From JBJMQS01 sp045802605 (GTDB taxonomy: Bacteria > Planctomycetota > Planctomycetia > Gemmatales > Gemmataceae), in the NCBI GenBank assembly GCA_045802605.1, contig JBJMQS010000020.1, positions 124,001 to 188,000 of the forward strand: 64,000 bases of DNA, in the 5' to 3' direction. This document shows, piece by piece, positions 18,621-28,554 of this stretch (position 1 is its first letter; each line of letters starts with the position of its first letter). Below the pieces are notes generated by a model that was not told the DNA's origin, did not search any database, and worked only from the letters and a program-made list of their open reading frames with translations. The position numbers were made by a program, and so were the translations under genes.

Positions 18621-21600
18621 TTATCCGTCAACGATGGCCGGTAGGTCGCTTTCCAATTCGACCAGTCGAACCATGTCTTTGGCGCGCTTGACGTAAATAT
18701 CGCCTGCCTGATCGTAATCGGGGGCAACGCGTTTGGCGGCGTCGCGCGCCTGGGCCATCGCATCGCTGGCACCCACGAAGTCGCCCAAGCGCAAGCGGGA
18801 AAAACCGAGAAGGTTCCAGGCCAGTCGCCGATTTTGGTCCAATTGCACAGCGCGCTGGAGGGCGTCGAGTGCTTCCCGGGGACGCCCGAGTTCCTGGAGA
18901 TGGAAGCCGAGAAAATACCAAAGTTCGGAGTCATTCGGCAAATGTGTGAGGCCGTCGCGGACAACAATCACAGCTTCGGTACGCCGCCCCATATCGGTCA
19001 AAATGTGATTGCATTCGAGATAAGATTGCCTGTCATCCGGAGTCAGACGTATCGCCTCACGGACGACTGCCTCGGCTTCAGCATACCTCCGACGCATTCG
19101 TAAGAAGCTCGCCAAATTGTTGCGAGCACCGGCTCGCGGGTGATTGGTTTTCAGTTCTTCACGCAGGTTCGCCAATGCCGCGTCGATGTCTGCCGGTGCG
19201 GTCGAATCGAAAGCTAGTTTGACCAACAACTTCGACGAGTCCCGGCTGGTGGGAATCGCTTCGCGCAAGACTTGGAAGGCATCCGGCTTTCTGCCGTTTT
19301 GCCTCAATGCGTCGGCCAACGGGTTGACCGTGTCAGCATCCAACGGGCCCTTCGCAAGCTTTCGCCGGAAGCAAGCGATCGCGTCATCGTAGTCTTTTGT
19401 GTCGCCGGACTGCTTCGCCAGATTGATGTGGGCAAGAAGAGAATTGGGCTGCCTGCCGACCATGTCGCGGCAGAGCTTCGTAATTTCCTCCTTGCGATTT
19501 TGTTCCTGAAGCAGTCTCGTGAGATTCTGGAGCGGCATCGGCGCTTCTGGCGTCAAAACCAAAGCTTTGCGATAGTATTCTTCGGCCTCCGCAAGATGCT
19601 TCAAGTCATTGTGGTAGGAGCCCAAGTTATTCATCCACCACCAACTGGTAGGCGAAAGCTCCATCGCTTTGCGCGTTTCGGTGATTGCTTCCTCGTTTTG
19701 TTGCTGATGATGCAATACATAACCCAGCAGGCCATGGGCCCAGTGAAACCCCGGCTGGATTTGCGTGACGTGCCGACAAATGACCTCGCTCTCCTTCCAT
19801 TGGCTCAAATCGGACAGTGCCCATGCCACGCTGGTCATGACAAAAGTGTTTTCGGGTCGAGCGGCTAACGCGGCATTGAAATAACGGACGGCCTCACCAT
19901 GCCGATTGAGCGTCATGCACGTTTCACCCAACTCATAATTGATCCAAAAATCTCCCGGAAATCGAAGCCGAGCTTCTTGCAAGACTTCGAGCGCGACCGC
20001 AGGCTCATGAAACCCGTCGCGCAGATTGCGAGCTAAGACAACGAGGATTGTCGGCGGCTGTTTCAAGCGGTCGGGGCTCCGCGCCAGCGCCAATTGCTTT
20101 GGCGCTTCTTGATTCAGCCGCGCCGAGCGCAATTGCGTTCGCCAGGGATTGGAAGCATCAACCGCTTGCGCAATGCTCATCAGTCGTTTCCAACCGTCCG
20201 TGTCGTTGAAGTATTTCACTCGTGTCTGGGCCCAGTGGTCGAGTGCTTCGGCCACTTGGATATGAATCGCCTGCGAGAAGCGGCTTTGCGCCATCGCCGG
20301 GTCGAGGGTTTCAATGTCCACGCCGTATCCGCGAAAGGCCGCGACATAGGCAGCCTGAGCCCCGTCGGCGTCAAACACTTCTTGCCGCTCGCCGGAGAAT
20401 TGAATCCGGTTTTCGTCCAACGCGATCAACAATTTCAGGTCAGCCTGGATCTCGGCCACGCGTTTTTTGAGCCCGGCCTCCGCGTCCTCCGGAAGGAATT
20501 CCGCCGCCTTGCGTGCGGCAAGCTGAGCCTCCACCCAATGGCCCGACGCGCGGTACTGTTCCGCCTCCGTCAAGCCGCGCTCGACGGCGCTCGATGCCGT
20601 GGCTCTGGCGATCTCGTCCGCCCGCGCGGCGGCCTCGCGCCGATCATGCCACCACCATGCTCCGGCCCCGGCCATACCCAACGTCAACAGGATCGATGCC
20701 GCCAACGCCATTCCCACGCGTCGGCGTTTTCGTTCTTCGATCGCTTGCATTTCCGCGACGGCCCGCTCGCGCTCAGCCCGGCGCAGCCGTTCATCAGCCG
20801 CAGCTAAATGAGCTGACGCCGCGTCGGCGACTGCCTTCGCGTCGCGCGGGCGGTCCCAGGGTTCGGCGGCGAGACAACGTCGCGCGAGATTGGTGAGTTC
20901 TTCGTCGGCATCAGCTTCTTTGAGGCGAAGCATCGCGTCGTCGAGTTGGCCCAGGCCCGCTTTGCGCTGAATCTCGGCCGGCGTTTCGCCAGTGAAGGGC
21001 GGCTTGCCGGTCAATAACTCGCACAAGATCGCGCCCAAGCCAAAGACGTCGGACCGTTCATCGATCAGATCTTGATCGCCGCGGGCTTGTTCGGGGGCCA
21101 TGTAGGATGGGGTGCCGAGGAGCGAGCCGGCCATCGTCTCCGAGCCGCTGCCGGTGCTTCGGAGTGTCTTGATTTGGCTGACAGCGTTGACGAAGGCGGC
21201 CCGGCTTCGCGCATCCTTCTGGGAACGCTCTTCATCGGCGATGCCGCCGGCGGGGAGCACTTTTGCCAAACCCCAATCCACGACCTGCACTTCGCCGAAG
21301 TTGCCGATCATGACATTCGCGGGCTTCAGATCGCGATGGATGACGCCTCGGCTATGCGCATAAGCCACCGTCTGGGCCACCTGCGCAAAAATGCTCACGA
21401 GCGTCGCACGATTGTCCGTGAGGTCGCGCCGATCACGGAACAAGACGGCGAGCGTCCGCCCTTTGACCAGCTTCATCGTGAAATAAGGACGATGATCCGA
21501 AAATTGATTCAGTTCATAGACCGGCAATATGCCCGGGTGTTGTAGCTGACCGCCGATTTGCGCCTCTTCGACAAAGCGCTCGATCATTCTTGGATTGTCG

Positions 21601-21932
21601 CGGTGGTCCTCTCGCAACACCTTGATGGCAATGTCGCGGCCCAAATCGGGATCGCGGCCACGCAGGATTGCACCCATCCCGCCGCGAGCAATCTCACCAA
21701 ACACCTGGTAGCGGCCCGTCGCGGACGACGGTGGCACTTCATGGGAATTCGGCTTCTCCACGTGGCCGGACCCAATGTCTGGAGACTCGCGCAATTGCAC
21801 CCGCCGCAGGCCTGGCAGGCTTTGAGACAAATTGGCGACGACACTGGCTCCGGGTCCGAAGGCCGCGGCCAAGCCCGCATCGAGCCCATCGTCTTCTTCG
21901 TAATTGGCAGTCTGATCCACCGGGTCGGACAT
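18621..21932 (-). CDS. Ser/Thr protein kinase with TPR repeats
   Basis: Protein of 1103 aa. Kinase domain ~75-375: Gly-loop IARGGMGAIL, ATP Lys104 (IAIKVL), catalytic HRDLKPAN (199-206), DWG instead of DFG (219-221), and GTPSYMAPEQARG activation segment. One membrane helix (~406-428), then an extracytoplasmic or membrane-proximal TPR region to the end (ALAARPENTFVMTSVAWALS and others). The ribosome binding site GGAGG lies 7 nt before the ATG. Located 67 nt downstream of an ECF sigma factor on the same strand, a pairing frequent in planctomycetes, where the kinase is thought to control the sigma factor. Truncated by an apparent frameshift at ~18624; the missing tail is the 18163-18603 ORF. Confidence 0.92.
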   Translation of the reverse strand: MSDPVDQTANYEEDDGLDAGLAAAFGPGASVVANLSQSLPGLRRVQLRESPDIGSGHVEKPNSHEVPPSSATGRYQVFGEIARGGMGAILRGRDPDLGRDIAIKVLREDHRDNPRMIERFVEEAQIGGQLQHPGILPVYELNQFSDHRPYFTMKLVKGRTLAVLFRDRRDLTDNRATLVSIFAQVAQTVAYAHSRGVIHRDLKPANVMIGNFGEVQVVDWGLAKVLPAGGIADEERSQKDARSRAAFVNAVSQIKTLRSTGSGSETMAGSLLGTPSYMAPEQARGDQDLIDERSDVFGLGAILCELLTGKPPFTGETPAEIQRKAGLGQLDDAMLRLKEADADEELTNLARRCLAAEPWDRPRDAKAVADAASAHLAAADERLRRAERERAVAEMQAIEERKRRRVGMALAASILLTLGMAGAGAWWWHDRREAAARADEIARATASSAVERGLTEAEQYRASGHWVEAQLAARKAAEFLPEDAEAGLKKRVAEIQADLKLLIALDENRIQFSGERQEVFDADGAQAAYVAAFRGYGVDIETLDPAMAQSRFSQAIHIQVAEALDHWAQTRVKYFNDTDGWKRLMSIAQAVDASNPWRTQLRSARLNQEAPKQLALARSPDRLKQPPTILVVLARNLRDGFHEPAVALEVLQEARLRFPGDFWINYELGETCMTLNRHGEAVRYFNAALAARPENTFVMTSVAWALSDLSQWKESEVICRHVTQIQPGFHWAHGLLGYVLHHQQQNEEAITETRKAMELSPTSWWWMNNLGSYHNDLKHLAEAEEYYRKALVLTPEAPMPLQNLTRLLQEQNRKEEITKLCRDMVGRQPNSLLAHINLAKQSGDTKDYDDAIACFRRKLAKGPLDADTVNPLADALRQNGRKPDAFQVLREAIPTSRDSSKLLVKLAFDSTAPADIDAALANLREELKTNHPRAGARNNLASFLRMRRRYAEAEAVVREAIRLTPDDRQSYLECNHILTDMGRRTEAVIVVRDGLTHLPNDSELWYFLGFHLQELGRPREALDALQRAVQLDQNRRLAWNLLGFSRLRLGDFVGASDAMAQARDAAKRVAPDYDQAGDIYVKRAKDMVRLVELESDLPAIVDG

Positions 21933-21999
21933 GATTCGCCTCCATCTTCATCCAGGTTCAGCCCAGAACCGGTTTTCGCGCCGATTTGTTCGAGATTTT

Positions 22000-22662
22000 T
22001 TACGCGAGTGCGGAAAGTAGCTCAGAAACGGTTCGTTCGAGACTCTCGGGCGTGCCCGGTTGATGAAAGGCGACAACCTGCCGCAATGCGTCGCGGAATT
22101 CATCCCGGGCCTTGGCATACTCGCGATGAACTTGCTCGGCCGGCTCATTCCAAAGCCGCGCGATGTCGCGAATGGGCATGCCCATTTGAAATCGGAGTTG
22201 CAATAGTTCAACGCGGCGAACCGCAGCGGGGCTATTCTGCTTCGCAATCTCCGCTTGCTTCTCAGCAGCGGCTTTCATGATCGCGGTCGCCCAAGCACGA
22301 TCGAATACGCGCGAGAGGGCCGTATCATCCGATGGGATCGGACCCAAATCCTGATCGATGGCTTTGGGCCGCGCTTCCACCCGTCGGGCCACATTCCGCA
22401 CGACGCCGTAGAGAAGCGCTCGAAAGCCACCCTCGAACGATGCATCCGCGCGGTTCAGCACACCGGTCGGTTTGAAGAATTCGACGAACACATCTTGCAC
22501 AACATCGTCGGCTTGGTTGGCAAGCGGATTGCCACGCCACCGCGCAGCTAAATAGGTGCGAATCACCGGCTCATATTGTCGTGCAAATAGATCACGCGCC
22601 GTTCGATCACCCTCGGCCGCAGCGCGGATGACCGTCCAACACGTCGAATCGACGTGGTCCAC
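22000..22662 (-). CDS. ECF-type RNA polymerase sigma factor
   Basis: Protein of 220 aa with sigma region 2 (ADDVVQDVFVEFF, 51-63) and region 4 (VELLQLRFQMGMPIRDIARL, ~151-170, an HTH), and no sigma-1 region, as in extracytoplasmic-function factors. It directs RNA polymerase to its own promoter set. The start is a GTG at 22662 with no strong ribosome binding site; no obvious anti-sigma factor adjoins, and the co-oriented Ser/Thr kinase at 18621 probably regulates it, as in ECF groups linked to kinases. Targets unknown. Confidence 0.9.
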   Translation of the reverse strand: MDHVDSTCWTVIRAAAEGDRTARDLFARQYEPVIRTYLAARWRGNPLANQADDVVQDVFVEFFKPTGVLNRADASFEGGFRALLYGVVRNVARRVEARPKAIDQDLGPIPSDDTALSRVFDRAWATAIMKAAAEKQAEIAKQNSPAAVRRVELLQLRFQMGMPIRDIARLWNEPAEQVHREYAKARDEFRDALRQVVAFHQPGTPESLERTVSELLSALA

Positions 22663-22960
22663 CCAGGTGAACTAGAGCATAACGGCATCGGGTCAAGGTA
22701 ATGGCGAGCCAAATGGCACCGCTTCCGCTGTATGACGAACAGGAGTCCTAACTTACATGCGGTCGCGCAGGCTAATCGCAGGCTCGTTTCGGCTGGCTCA
22801 CCGGTCACAGAAAGTAAAAAGTCAAATCAATGGTCCGGCTGTAGCGGCTGTATCGTCGTTGTAATCGAAAGAACCGGCACATATTCGCTGTTCACGCCAA
22901 AATGACTGACTATATTGGGCCAAATCTCCGACAAATGTTTGAACATGCTGCGAGGTGGCC
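22663..22960. other. divergent intergenic region
   Basis: About 300 bases between the sigma factor (minus) and the beta-helix protein (plus). It should contain promoters for both directions, but I see no repeat, RNA gene or well-supported -10/-35 pair. The last bases (GAGGTGGCC before the ATG at 22961) provide the ribosome binding site of the rightward gene. Confidence 0.5.
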
Positions 22961-25387
22961 ATGTTTCGCTCTTCGTCTCGCTCCTTCTCCTTACGCCGAC
23001 AGTTGCCGCTCCGACTCCAGGCTCTGGAAACTCGGCTGGTGCCGGCAATTTTCCCCATCACCAATCTCAACGACGGCGGGGCTGGCTCGCTGCGTCAGGC
23101 GATCAACGACGCCAATAACAATGGCGTCCCCGATGTGATCTTCTTCCAGGTCGCCGGCACGATCACCATCGACGGCCAAATGGAAATCTTCAATGATCTC
23201 ACCATCGTCGGCCCCGGCTCCGGATTGCTGACGATCGATGCCGCCGGCAACTCGCGCATCTTCGAACTTGCTAACGAAGGCCCGGTGCATGCCTCGATCA
23301 GCGGCATGAAGCTGATCAATGGCGCGGCCGGCGAAGGCAATGGCGGCGGTATCGAACTTGGCTTCGGCGATATCGACCTGCACCTTTCCGATGTCGTCAT
23401 CCAAAATTGTACCGCCAGCCGAGGCGGCGCGATCGACGTGCAAAGCGGCAACAAACTAATCGTCGATAACTCGACTTTGACCGTCAACACCGCCTTCAAT
23501 CGCGGCGGCGGCGTTTTTCTTGGCACCAGCGCAGTTGGCCAATTCCGCGACACGATCATCACCGGCAACACTTCCAAGATCTCCAATGGCGGCGGCATCT
23601 ACGCCGACGTTCAGGCTTCGCTGGATGTCGAGCGCTGCACCATCGCCAGCAACACGACCACCACAGACGGCAGCGCGACGTCGAATGGCGGTGGCATCTT
23701 CTGCGCTCGTGACGCCGCGCTGAACATCCTGGATTCGACTATCGCCGGCAACTCGACCAGTGGTGATGGCGGCGGCATCGCGGTCGTCAACGGCGACATC
23801 ACGCTCAACAACACCACCGTGTCCGGCAACACCGCGAGCGGTGGCCGGGGGGGCGGTATTTTTGTCGGCAATTTTCAGCCGAGCTTGCTGCCTGACCCGG
23901 CACAACTGTTCCACTCCACGATCGTAAATAATCACGCCGGCGGCGCGAACACAGGCAGCGGCTTCGGTGGCGGCGTCTACATCAGTCGAGACGTGGACGT
24001 CGCGAATACCATCATCGCCGGAAATACTGTCACTGGTGACAGCAAGAACGGCCCTGATGTATTCAACGCAAATGAATCAGTGTTTCACGTATCATTTAGT
24101 CTCATCCAAAACACCACGGGCGGCTCGATCGACGACAAGGGCGGCAATATTTTTGGCGTCGATCCGTCGCTCGGCCCGCTCGTCAATAATGGCGGCAGGA
24201 CCCAAACACACGCGCTGTTACCCGGTAGCCCCGCGATCGACACCGGCGACCCGACGTTTCAAAATCCGCCCAATGCCCCGGTCTTCGATCAGCGCGGCAC
24301 TCCGTTTGTCCGCGTCTTCCGCGGCCGGACTGATATGGGCGCCTACGAGGATCAGCCGATCGCGGTCGTGACCATTCCATTCACCCCGCCGCCACCGCCA
24401 CCCGTGACCGTACATCTCCGCGCTGTCGGCGCTGAGTTCGGCACCACGGCGGAGGTCAAGGTTTACGACGGGGCCGGCAATCTGGTTTGCGACTTCGATG
24501 CGTATCCCAATTTCCAAGGCGGCGTTCGCGTCGCCGTCGGCGACATCAACGCGGATGGCATCGATGATGTCATCACCGCGGCCGGCTTCGGCGGCGGTCC
24601 GCACGTGCAAGTCTTTGACGGCAAGCTGTTGGTCCACGGCATCGCCGAGCGGATCGTCAGCGCGTTGGGCAGCTACTACGCTTACAACCCGCAATTCCAC
24701 GGCGGCGTCTACGTCGCAGTTGGCGATGTCAACGGTGACGGCCGGCCCGACATCATCACCGGCGCGGACGCTGGCGGTGGCCCGCACGTCATCGCGTGGG
24801 ACAACGTCACGAGCAACGCGATCGTTAGCTTCTTTGCCTACGACGGCAGTTTCCACGGTGGTGTTCGTGTCGCCGCGGGAGACCTCGATGGCGATGGCAG
24901 AGCCGAGATCATCACAGGCGCCGGCTTCGGTGGTGGCCCACACGTCCGAGCGTTCAACTCCAAGGGCCAAGTCGTCCAGGAAACATTTGCCTTCGATGCG
25001 AACTTCCTTGGCGGCGTGTATGTCGGCGCGGGCGATGTGAATGGAGATGGCAAGGCCGACATCATTGTCGGCGCAGGCGCCGGCGGCACGCCAGAGGTGC
25101 GAGTGCTCTCCGGCATCAACCTGGCCGAATTGCGCTCGTTCCGAGCTTATGACTCTGCATGGACTGGCGGCGTGCGCATCTCCGCGGCCGATGTCAACTT
25201 CGATGGCTTCTGCGACATCATCACAGGTGCAGGCCCTGGCGGTGGCCCGCACGTCGTCGCATACAGCGGCAGCGATGGATCGATCTTGAATAGCTACTAC
25301 GCCTGGGATCTGCCGTTCACGTTCGGCGTCTACGTGGCGGGGGATGGACTACGACAAATTGACTCGTTTGGGGATGTGGTTGTTTGA
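22961..25387 (+). CDS. exported beta-helix and FG-GAP/VCBS repeat protein
   Basis: Protein of 808 aa. Export motif LQALETRLVPA (~20-30). Residues ~35-450 are a right-handed parallel beta-helix of the choice-of-anchor Q type, opening with LNDGGAGSLRQAINDANNNG; repeated NNGGG and GGGI turns are visible. Residues ~480-800 contain five FG-GAP/integrin-type repeats of the form GDxNxDGxxDIITGAG with Ca-binding DxNxDG loops and GGPHV. A Pro-rich linker (PPPPPPV) joins the parts. The start is ATG 22961, with GAGG nearby; the GTG 6 nt upstream is less likely. The paralogue follows 31 nt downstream. The C-terminus runs past the paralogue's equivalent end (YVAGDGLRQIDSF). Confidence 0.88.
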   Translation: MFRSSSRSFSLRRQLPLRLQALETRLVPAIFPITNLNDGGAGSLRQAINDANNNGVPDVIFFQVAGTITIDGQMEIFNDLTIVGPGSGLLTIDAAGNSRIFELANEGPVHASISGMKLINGAAGEGNGGGIELGFGDIDLHLSDVVIQNCTASRGGAIDVQSGNKLIVDNSTLTVNTAFNRGGGVFLGTSAVGQFRDTIITGNTSKISNGGGIYADVQASLDVERCTIASNTTTTDGSATSNGGGIFCARDAALNILDSTIAGNSTSGDGGGIAVVNGDITLNNTTVSGNTASGGRGGGIFVGNFQPSLLPDPAQLFHSTIVNNHAGGANTGSGFGGGVYISRDVDVANTIIAGNTVTGDSKNGPDVFNANESVFHVSFSLIQNTTGGSIDDKGGNIFGVDPSLGPLVNNGGRTQTHALLPGSPAIDTGDPTFQNPPNAPVFDQRGTPFVRVFRGRTDMGAYEDQPIAVVTIPFTPPPPPPVTVHLRAVGAEFGTTAEVKVYDGAGNLVCDFDAYPNFQGGVRVAVGDINADGIDDVITAAGFGGGPHVQVFDGKLLVHGIAERIVSALGSYYAYNPQFHGGVYVAVGDVNGDGRPDIITGADAGGGPHVIAWDNVTSNAIVSFFAYDGSFHGGVRVAAGDLDGDGRAEIITGAGFGGGPHVRAFNSKGQVVQETFAFDANFLGGVYVGAGDVNGDGKADIIVGAGAGGTPEVRVLSGINLAELRSFRAYDSAWTGGVRISAADVNFDGFCDIITGAGPGGGPHVVAYSGSDGSILNSYYAWDLPFTFGVYVAGDGLRQIDSFGDVVV

Positions 25388-25418
25388 TCGGCATTGTGTT
25401 TTTCAACTGAGGTCAACC

Positions 25419-27860
25419 ATGAATCGCTCGAAATCGCGCAGCTTCTCTTTGCGGCATCGTCGGCCGTTGCGATTTGATAATCTCGAAGCGCGGCTCGCGC
25501 CAGCCGTCTTTTTGGTGAATAACACGGCCGAGAGCGGTGCCGGCTCGCTCCGGCAAGCGATCATTGATGCGAATAACAATTCCGGCCCCGATGTCATCGC
25601 ATTTCAGGCGATCGGCACTGTCGCCATGACCGGCGGCGAGATGGCGATCAACGACGACCTGACCATCGTCGGTCCCGGCTCGGGCAAATTCACACTCGAC
25701 GCCGTTGCAAATAAGGGTGCGCGGGTATTCGACATCTTTTCCAACAACGACGGATTCCAGCGGCTGCACGTTTCGATCAGCGGGATGACTCTGGCAAATG
25801 CTAATACCGGCGGGAGCGGAGGCGCCATTTTCGTCGAAAGCGGCGGCCACGATTTGCATTTGACCGACGTGACGATCGATAAATGCGCGACCACCGATGG
25901 GCAAGGGGGAGCGATCAACATCGGCAGCGATAGCTCCCTCATCCTCGATCACAGCGCCCTGACACGGAACAATTCGTTATCTCCCGGCGGCGCAGTTTTT
26001 CTCAATTCGGAATCCAGCGGCCAATTCCGTGATTCGACCATAAGCGGCAACATCGCCCAAGGCAGCGGCGGCGGCATCTACGCTGGCGCGAACACCGCCG
26101 TTTCAATCGAACGCTGCACGATCGAACGCAACAGCGCTGTGCTGGTGCAAGTATTTTCGCGGCAACCTGAGTCGAACAGCGGTGGCGGGGTGTTCGTGGC
26201 GTCCGGCAGTTTGAATATTCTTGATTCAACGATCGACCACAATTTTGCGACCGGCGATGGCGGCGGCGTCGCCATCAACGCCACGGACCTCATTATCAAC
26301 AACAGCACGATCTCAAGTAATACCACCAATGGCGATGGCGGCGGCATCTACATTGGTGGCGCCTCGATCACGCTGACCGGACAAATCCTGCATTCAACGA
26401 TCACCGGCAATATTGCGAGCAATGCCAATACGACCAGTTATGGCGGCGGCCTCTTTACCGATCGCGATGTCGATGTCGTCAACACGATCATTGCCAACAA
26501 TACCGCCTTCTTTGTCAACATTCCCGTCGGCGACGGAGAGCCCAACGGCAACGACGTGTTCACGGCCAGTCAATCCAAGATCAATCTGTCCTTCAGCCTG
26601 ATCAAGGACACTGGTGGCGCGAATATCAATGAAGTCAGTGCCTCCGGCACGAACATTTTCAACACCGATCCCTTGCTCGGGCCGCTCGCCAACAACGGCG
26701 GCCAAACCAAGACGCATGCCTTGCTTCCCGGCAGCCCCGCGATCAACACCGGCGACCCGGCCTTTCAGAACCCGCCAACGGGCAATAATGTGCCTATCTT
26801 CGATCAGCGAGGCGCTCCATTCGTCCGCGTTTTTGCCGGCCGCACCGACATGGGCGCCCTCGAAGACCAACCGATTCCGTCCGATACGATCCCCATCACG
26901 CCGCCGGGACCACCGCCCCAAGTGACCACGACCTTCCGCGCAGTCGGCGCGGGACCGGGTACTGTGGCCGAGGTCAAGGTGTACGACTCCACTGGCAAGC
27001 TCGTGTGCGATTTCGACGCTTATCCCGGCTTCAACGGTGGCGTGCGCGTCGCCACCGCCGACATCAATGGCGACGGCATTGAGGATGTGATCACCGGAGC
27101 CGGCCCCGGCGGCAGCCCGCATGTGCAAGTCTTCGATGGCAAGCTGCTCGCCAACGGCATTGCGGAACGCATCGTCAGTGCGCTAGGGAGCTTCTTCGCT
27201 TACAACCCGCAGTTCCGCGGCGGTGTGTACGTTTCGGTCGGTGACGTCAACGGCGATGGCCGGCCCGACATTATCACCGGCGCCGATGCCGGCGGCGGAC
27301 CGCATGTCATTGCCTGGGACAACGTCACCAGCAATGCACTGGTCAGTTTTTATGCGTATGACCAGAACTTCCACGGCGGCGTGACAGTCGCCGGCGGCGA
27401 CATCGATGGCGATGGCCGCTCGGAGATCATCACAGGCGCAGGGCCCGGCGGCGGTCCGCACGTGCGCGTCTTCAACTCGTCGGGCGCGGTCGTCAAAGAG
27501 TTCTTTGCCTACGATGCCAACTTCTCGGGCGGCGTTTTTGTCACGGCCGGCGACATCAACAACGATGGCAAGGATGACATCATCACGGGCGCCGGCGCGG
27601 GCGGCACACCGCACGTCAAAGTGTTTTCCGGAGTGGATCTGTCGCTGTTACGCTCGTTCTTGGCATATGACGCTGGCTGGTTCGGCGGCGTCCGGGTCAC
27701 GTCCGCCGATGTCAATTTCGATGGCGTTGATGACATCGTCACCGGCGCGGGTGCCGGCGGCGGCCCGCACGTGATCGCCTACAGCGGCAAAGATGGCTCG
27801 ATCCTGACCAGCTTCTACGCCTACGACCAGCCATTCCCATTTGGCGTGTATGTGGGGTAA
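25419..27860 (+). CDS. exported beta-helix and FG-GAP repeat protein, tandem paralogue
   Basis: Protein of 813 aa with the same layout as its upstream neighbour: basic N-terminus and FDNLEARLAPAVF motif, beta-helix opening with AGSLRQAIIDANNNSG, then five FG-GAP repeats and the end at FPFGVYVG. Sequence of the repeat half is almost the same, while the helix half is more divergent, so the pair is a tandem duplication. I prefer the ATG at 25419, preceded by GAGG, over an upstream ATG at 25344 that would overlap the previous gene. Function is unknown; secretion and Ca-dependent surface attachment are inferred. Confidence 0.88.
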   Translation: MNRSKSRSFSLRHRRPLRFDNLEARLAPAVFLVNNTAESGAGSLRQAIIDANNNSGPDVIAFQAIGTVAMTGGEMAINDDLTIVGPGSGKFTLDAVANKGARVFDIFSNNDGFQRLHVSISGMTLANANTGGSGGAIFVESGGHDLHLTDVTIDKCATTDGQGGAINIGSDSSLILDHSALTRNNSLSPGGAVFLNSESSGQFRDSTISGNIAQGSGGGIYAGANTAVSIERCTIERNSAVLVQVFSRQPESNSGGGVFVASGSLNILDSTIDHNFATGDGGGVAINATDLIINNSTISSNTTNGDGGGIYIGGASITLTGQILHSTITGNIASNANTTSYGGGLFTDRDVDVVNTIIANNTAFFVNIPVGDGEPNGNDVFTASQSKINLSFSLIKDTGGANINEVSASGTNIFNTDPLLGPLANNGGQTKTHALLPGSPAINTGDPAFQNPPTGNNVPIFDQRGAPFVRVFAGRTDMGALEDQPIPSDTIPITPPGPPPQVTTTFRAVGAGPGTVAEVKVYDSTGKLVCDFDAYPGFNGGVRVATADINGDGIEDVITGAGPGGSPHVQVFDGKLLANGIAERIVSALGSFFAYNPQFRGGVYVSVGDVNGDGRPDIITGADAGGGPHVIAWDNVTSNALVSFYAYDQNFHGGVTVAGGDIDGDGRSEIITGAGPGGGPHVRVFNSSGAVVKEFFAYDANFSGGVFVTAGDINNDGKDDIITGAGAGGTPHVKVFSGVDLSLLRSFLAYDAGWFGGVRVTSADVNFDGVDDIVTGAGAGGGPHVIAYSGKDGSILTSFYAYDQPFPFGVYVG

Positions 27861-27964
27861 GACAGAGTAGCCGCGGGCTTCGGCCGGCTTTGCCCATAAA
27901 GTCATTTCAAGTTTCGGATCGGTGCTCGCTTGCTTTTTGCGTTGCGCGATGGAAGAGCTTCCGG

Positions 27965-28080
27965 TCCCCTCTCCCCCCGGCTTTGCGGGGGGAGAGGGCT
28001 AGGGTGAGGGGGGAAAGCCCTCGCGCGGTTCAGACCCCCTCACCCTAACCCTCTCCCCCACAAAGCTGGGGGAGAGGGGA
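27965..28080. repeat. dispersed palindrome with ~46-bp imperfect arms
   Basis: Arms 27965-28012 (TCCCCTCTCCCC… to …AGGGTGAGGGG) and 28035-28080 are near-perfect reverse complements around a 22-nt spacer. Each arm itself folds into a smaller hairpin (CTCTCCCCCCGG with GGGGGGAGAG). The core CCCTCACCCTAACCCTCTC is a string found dispersed in many bacterial genomes. It sits downstream of the beta-helix pair, in a gap (27861-28146) that shows nothing else, and may also stop transcription. Confidence 0.75.
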
Positions 28081-28146
28081 CAAGACATCACACACGTTTC
28101 AGACTTTGTGGGCAAAACCGGCTTCAGTCCCCTTTGAAGTAATGCT

Positions 28147-28410
28147 ATGACTAAGCCGAGGGTCATTCCCCGAAGGCTACCACCCGCCGCCGAGGACTTG
28201 CGCCACGCAGAAAAGCTAGAAACTCAGGCGCTCGACCCAAAGGCCGACGACGACGCGGGGTGGCTGCTGCGCCGCGCAGCAGCATTCCGAGAATCGGGCC
28301 AGCGACGACAAGACTCGATAGTTCGAAAGACCGAGGAGCAACGAAAGGCAATTCGCAAATCTGGTTCGGCAGCCAAAAAGCGTAAAAAAAATAATCGCCA
28401 GTCAAAATAA
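28147..28410 (+). CDS. small basic hypothetical protein (87 aa)
   Basis: Charged, mostly helical sequence with a Lys/Arg-rich tail (SAAKKRKKNNRQSK) and no recognised domain; the middle (DDDAGWLLRRAAAFRESGQ) looks like a helix. The basic tail could bind nucleic acid, but that is only a guess. The ATG at 28147 has only a weak upstream GAAG. The opposite-strand frames look like shadows. Confidence 0.45.
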   Translation: MTKPRVIPRRLPPAAEDLRHAEKLETQALDPKADDDAGWLLRRAAAFRESGQRRQDSIVRKTEEQRKAIRKSGSAAKKRKKNNRQSK

Positions 28411-28554
28411 GACACTATCCGAATATTTGTGCAGCCGCCCTCAAATGTGCAAAGCCGGCCTGCGCCCCTGGCTAACAACTGCCGCCACTCCGGGATTAAA
28501 ACGAAACGGCAAACATTGAGGTAATTTGCTCGCACACGCTATATGCCGAATTAG

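Noticed and set aside
27965..28080. CRISPR array from the GC-rich repeated strings
   Set aside because: Only two arms in opposite orientation, no regularly spaced direct repeats; it is a palindrome. No CRISPR or Cas gene was seen anywhere in the window.
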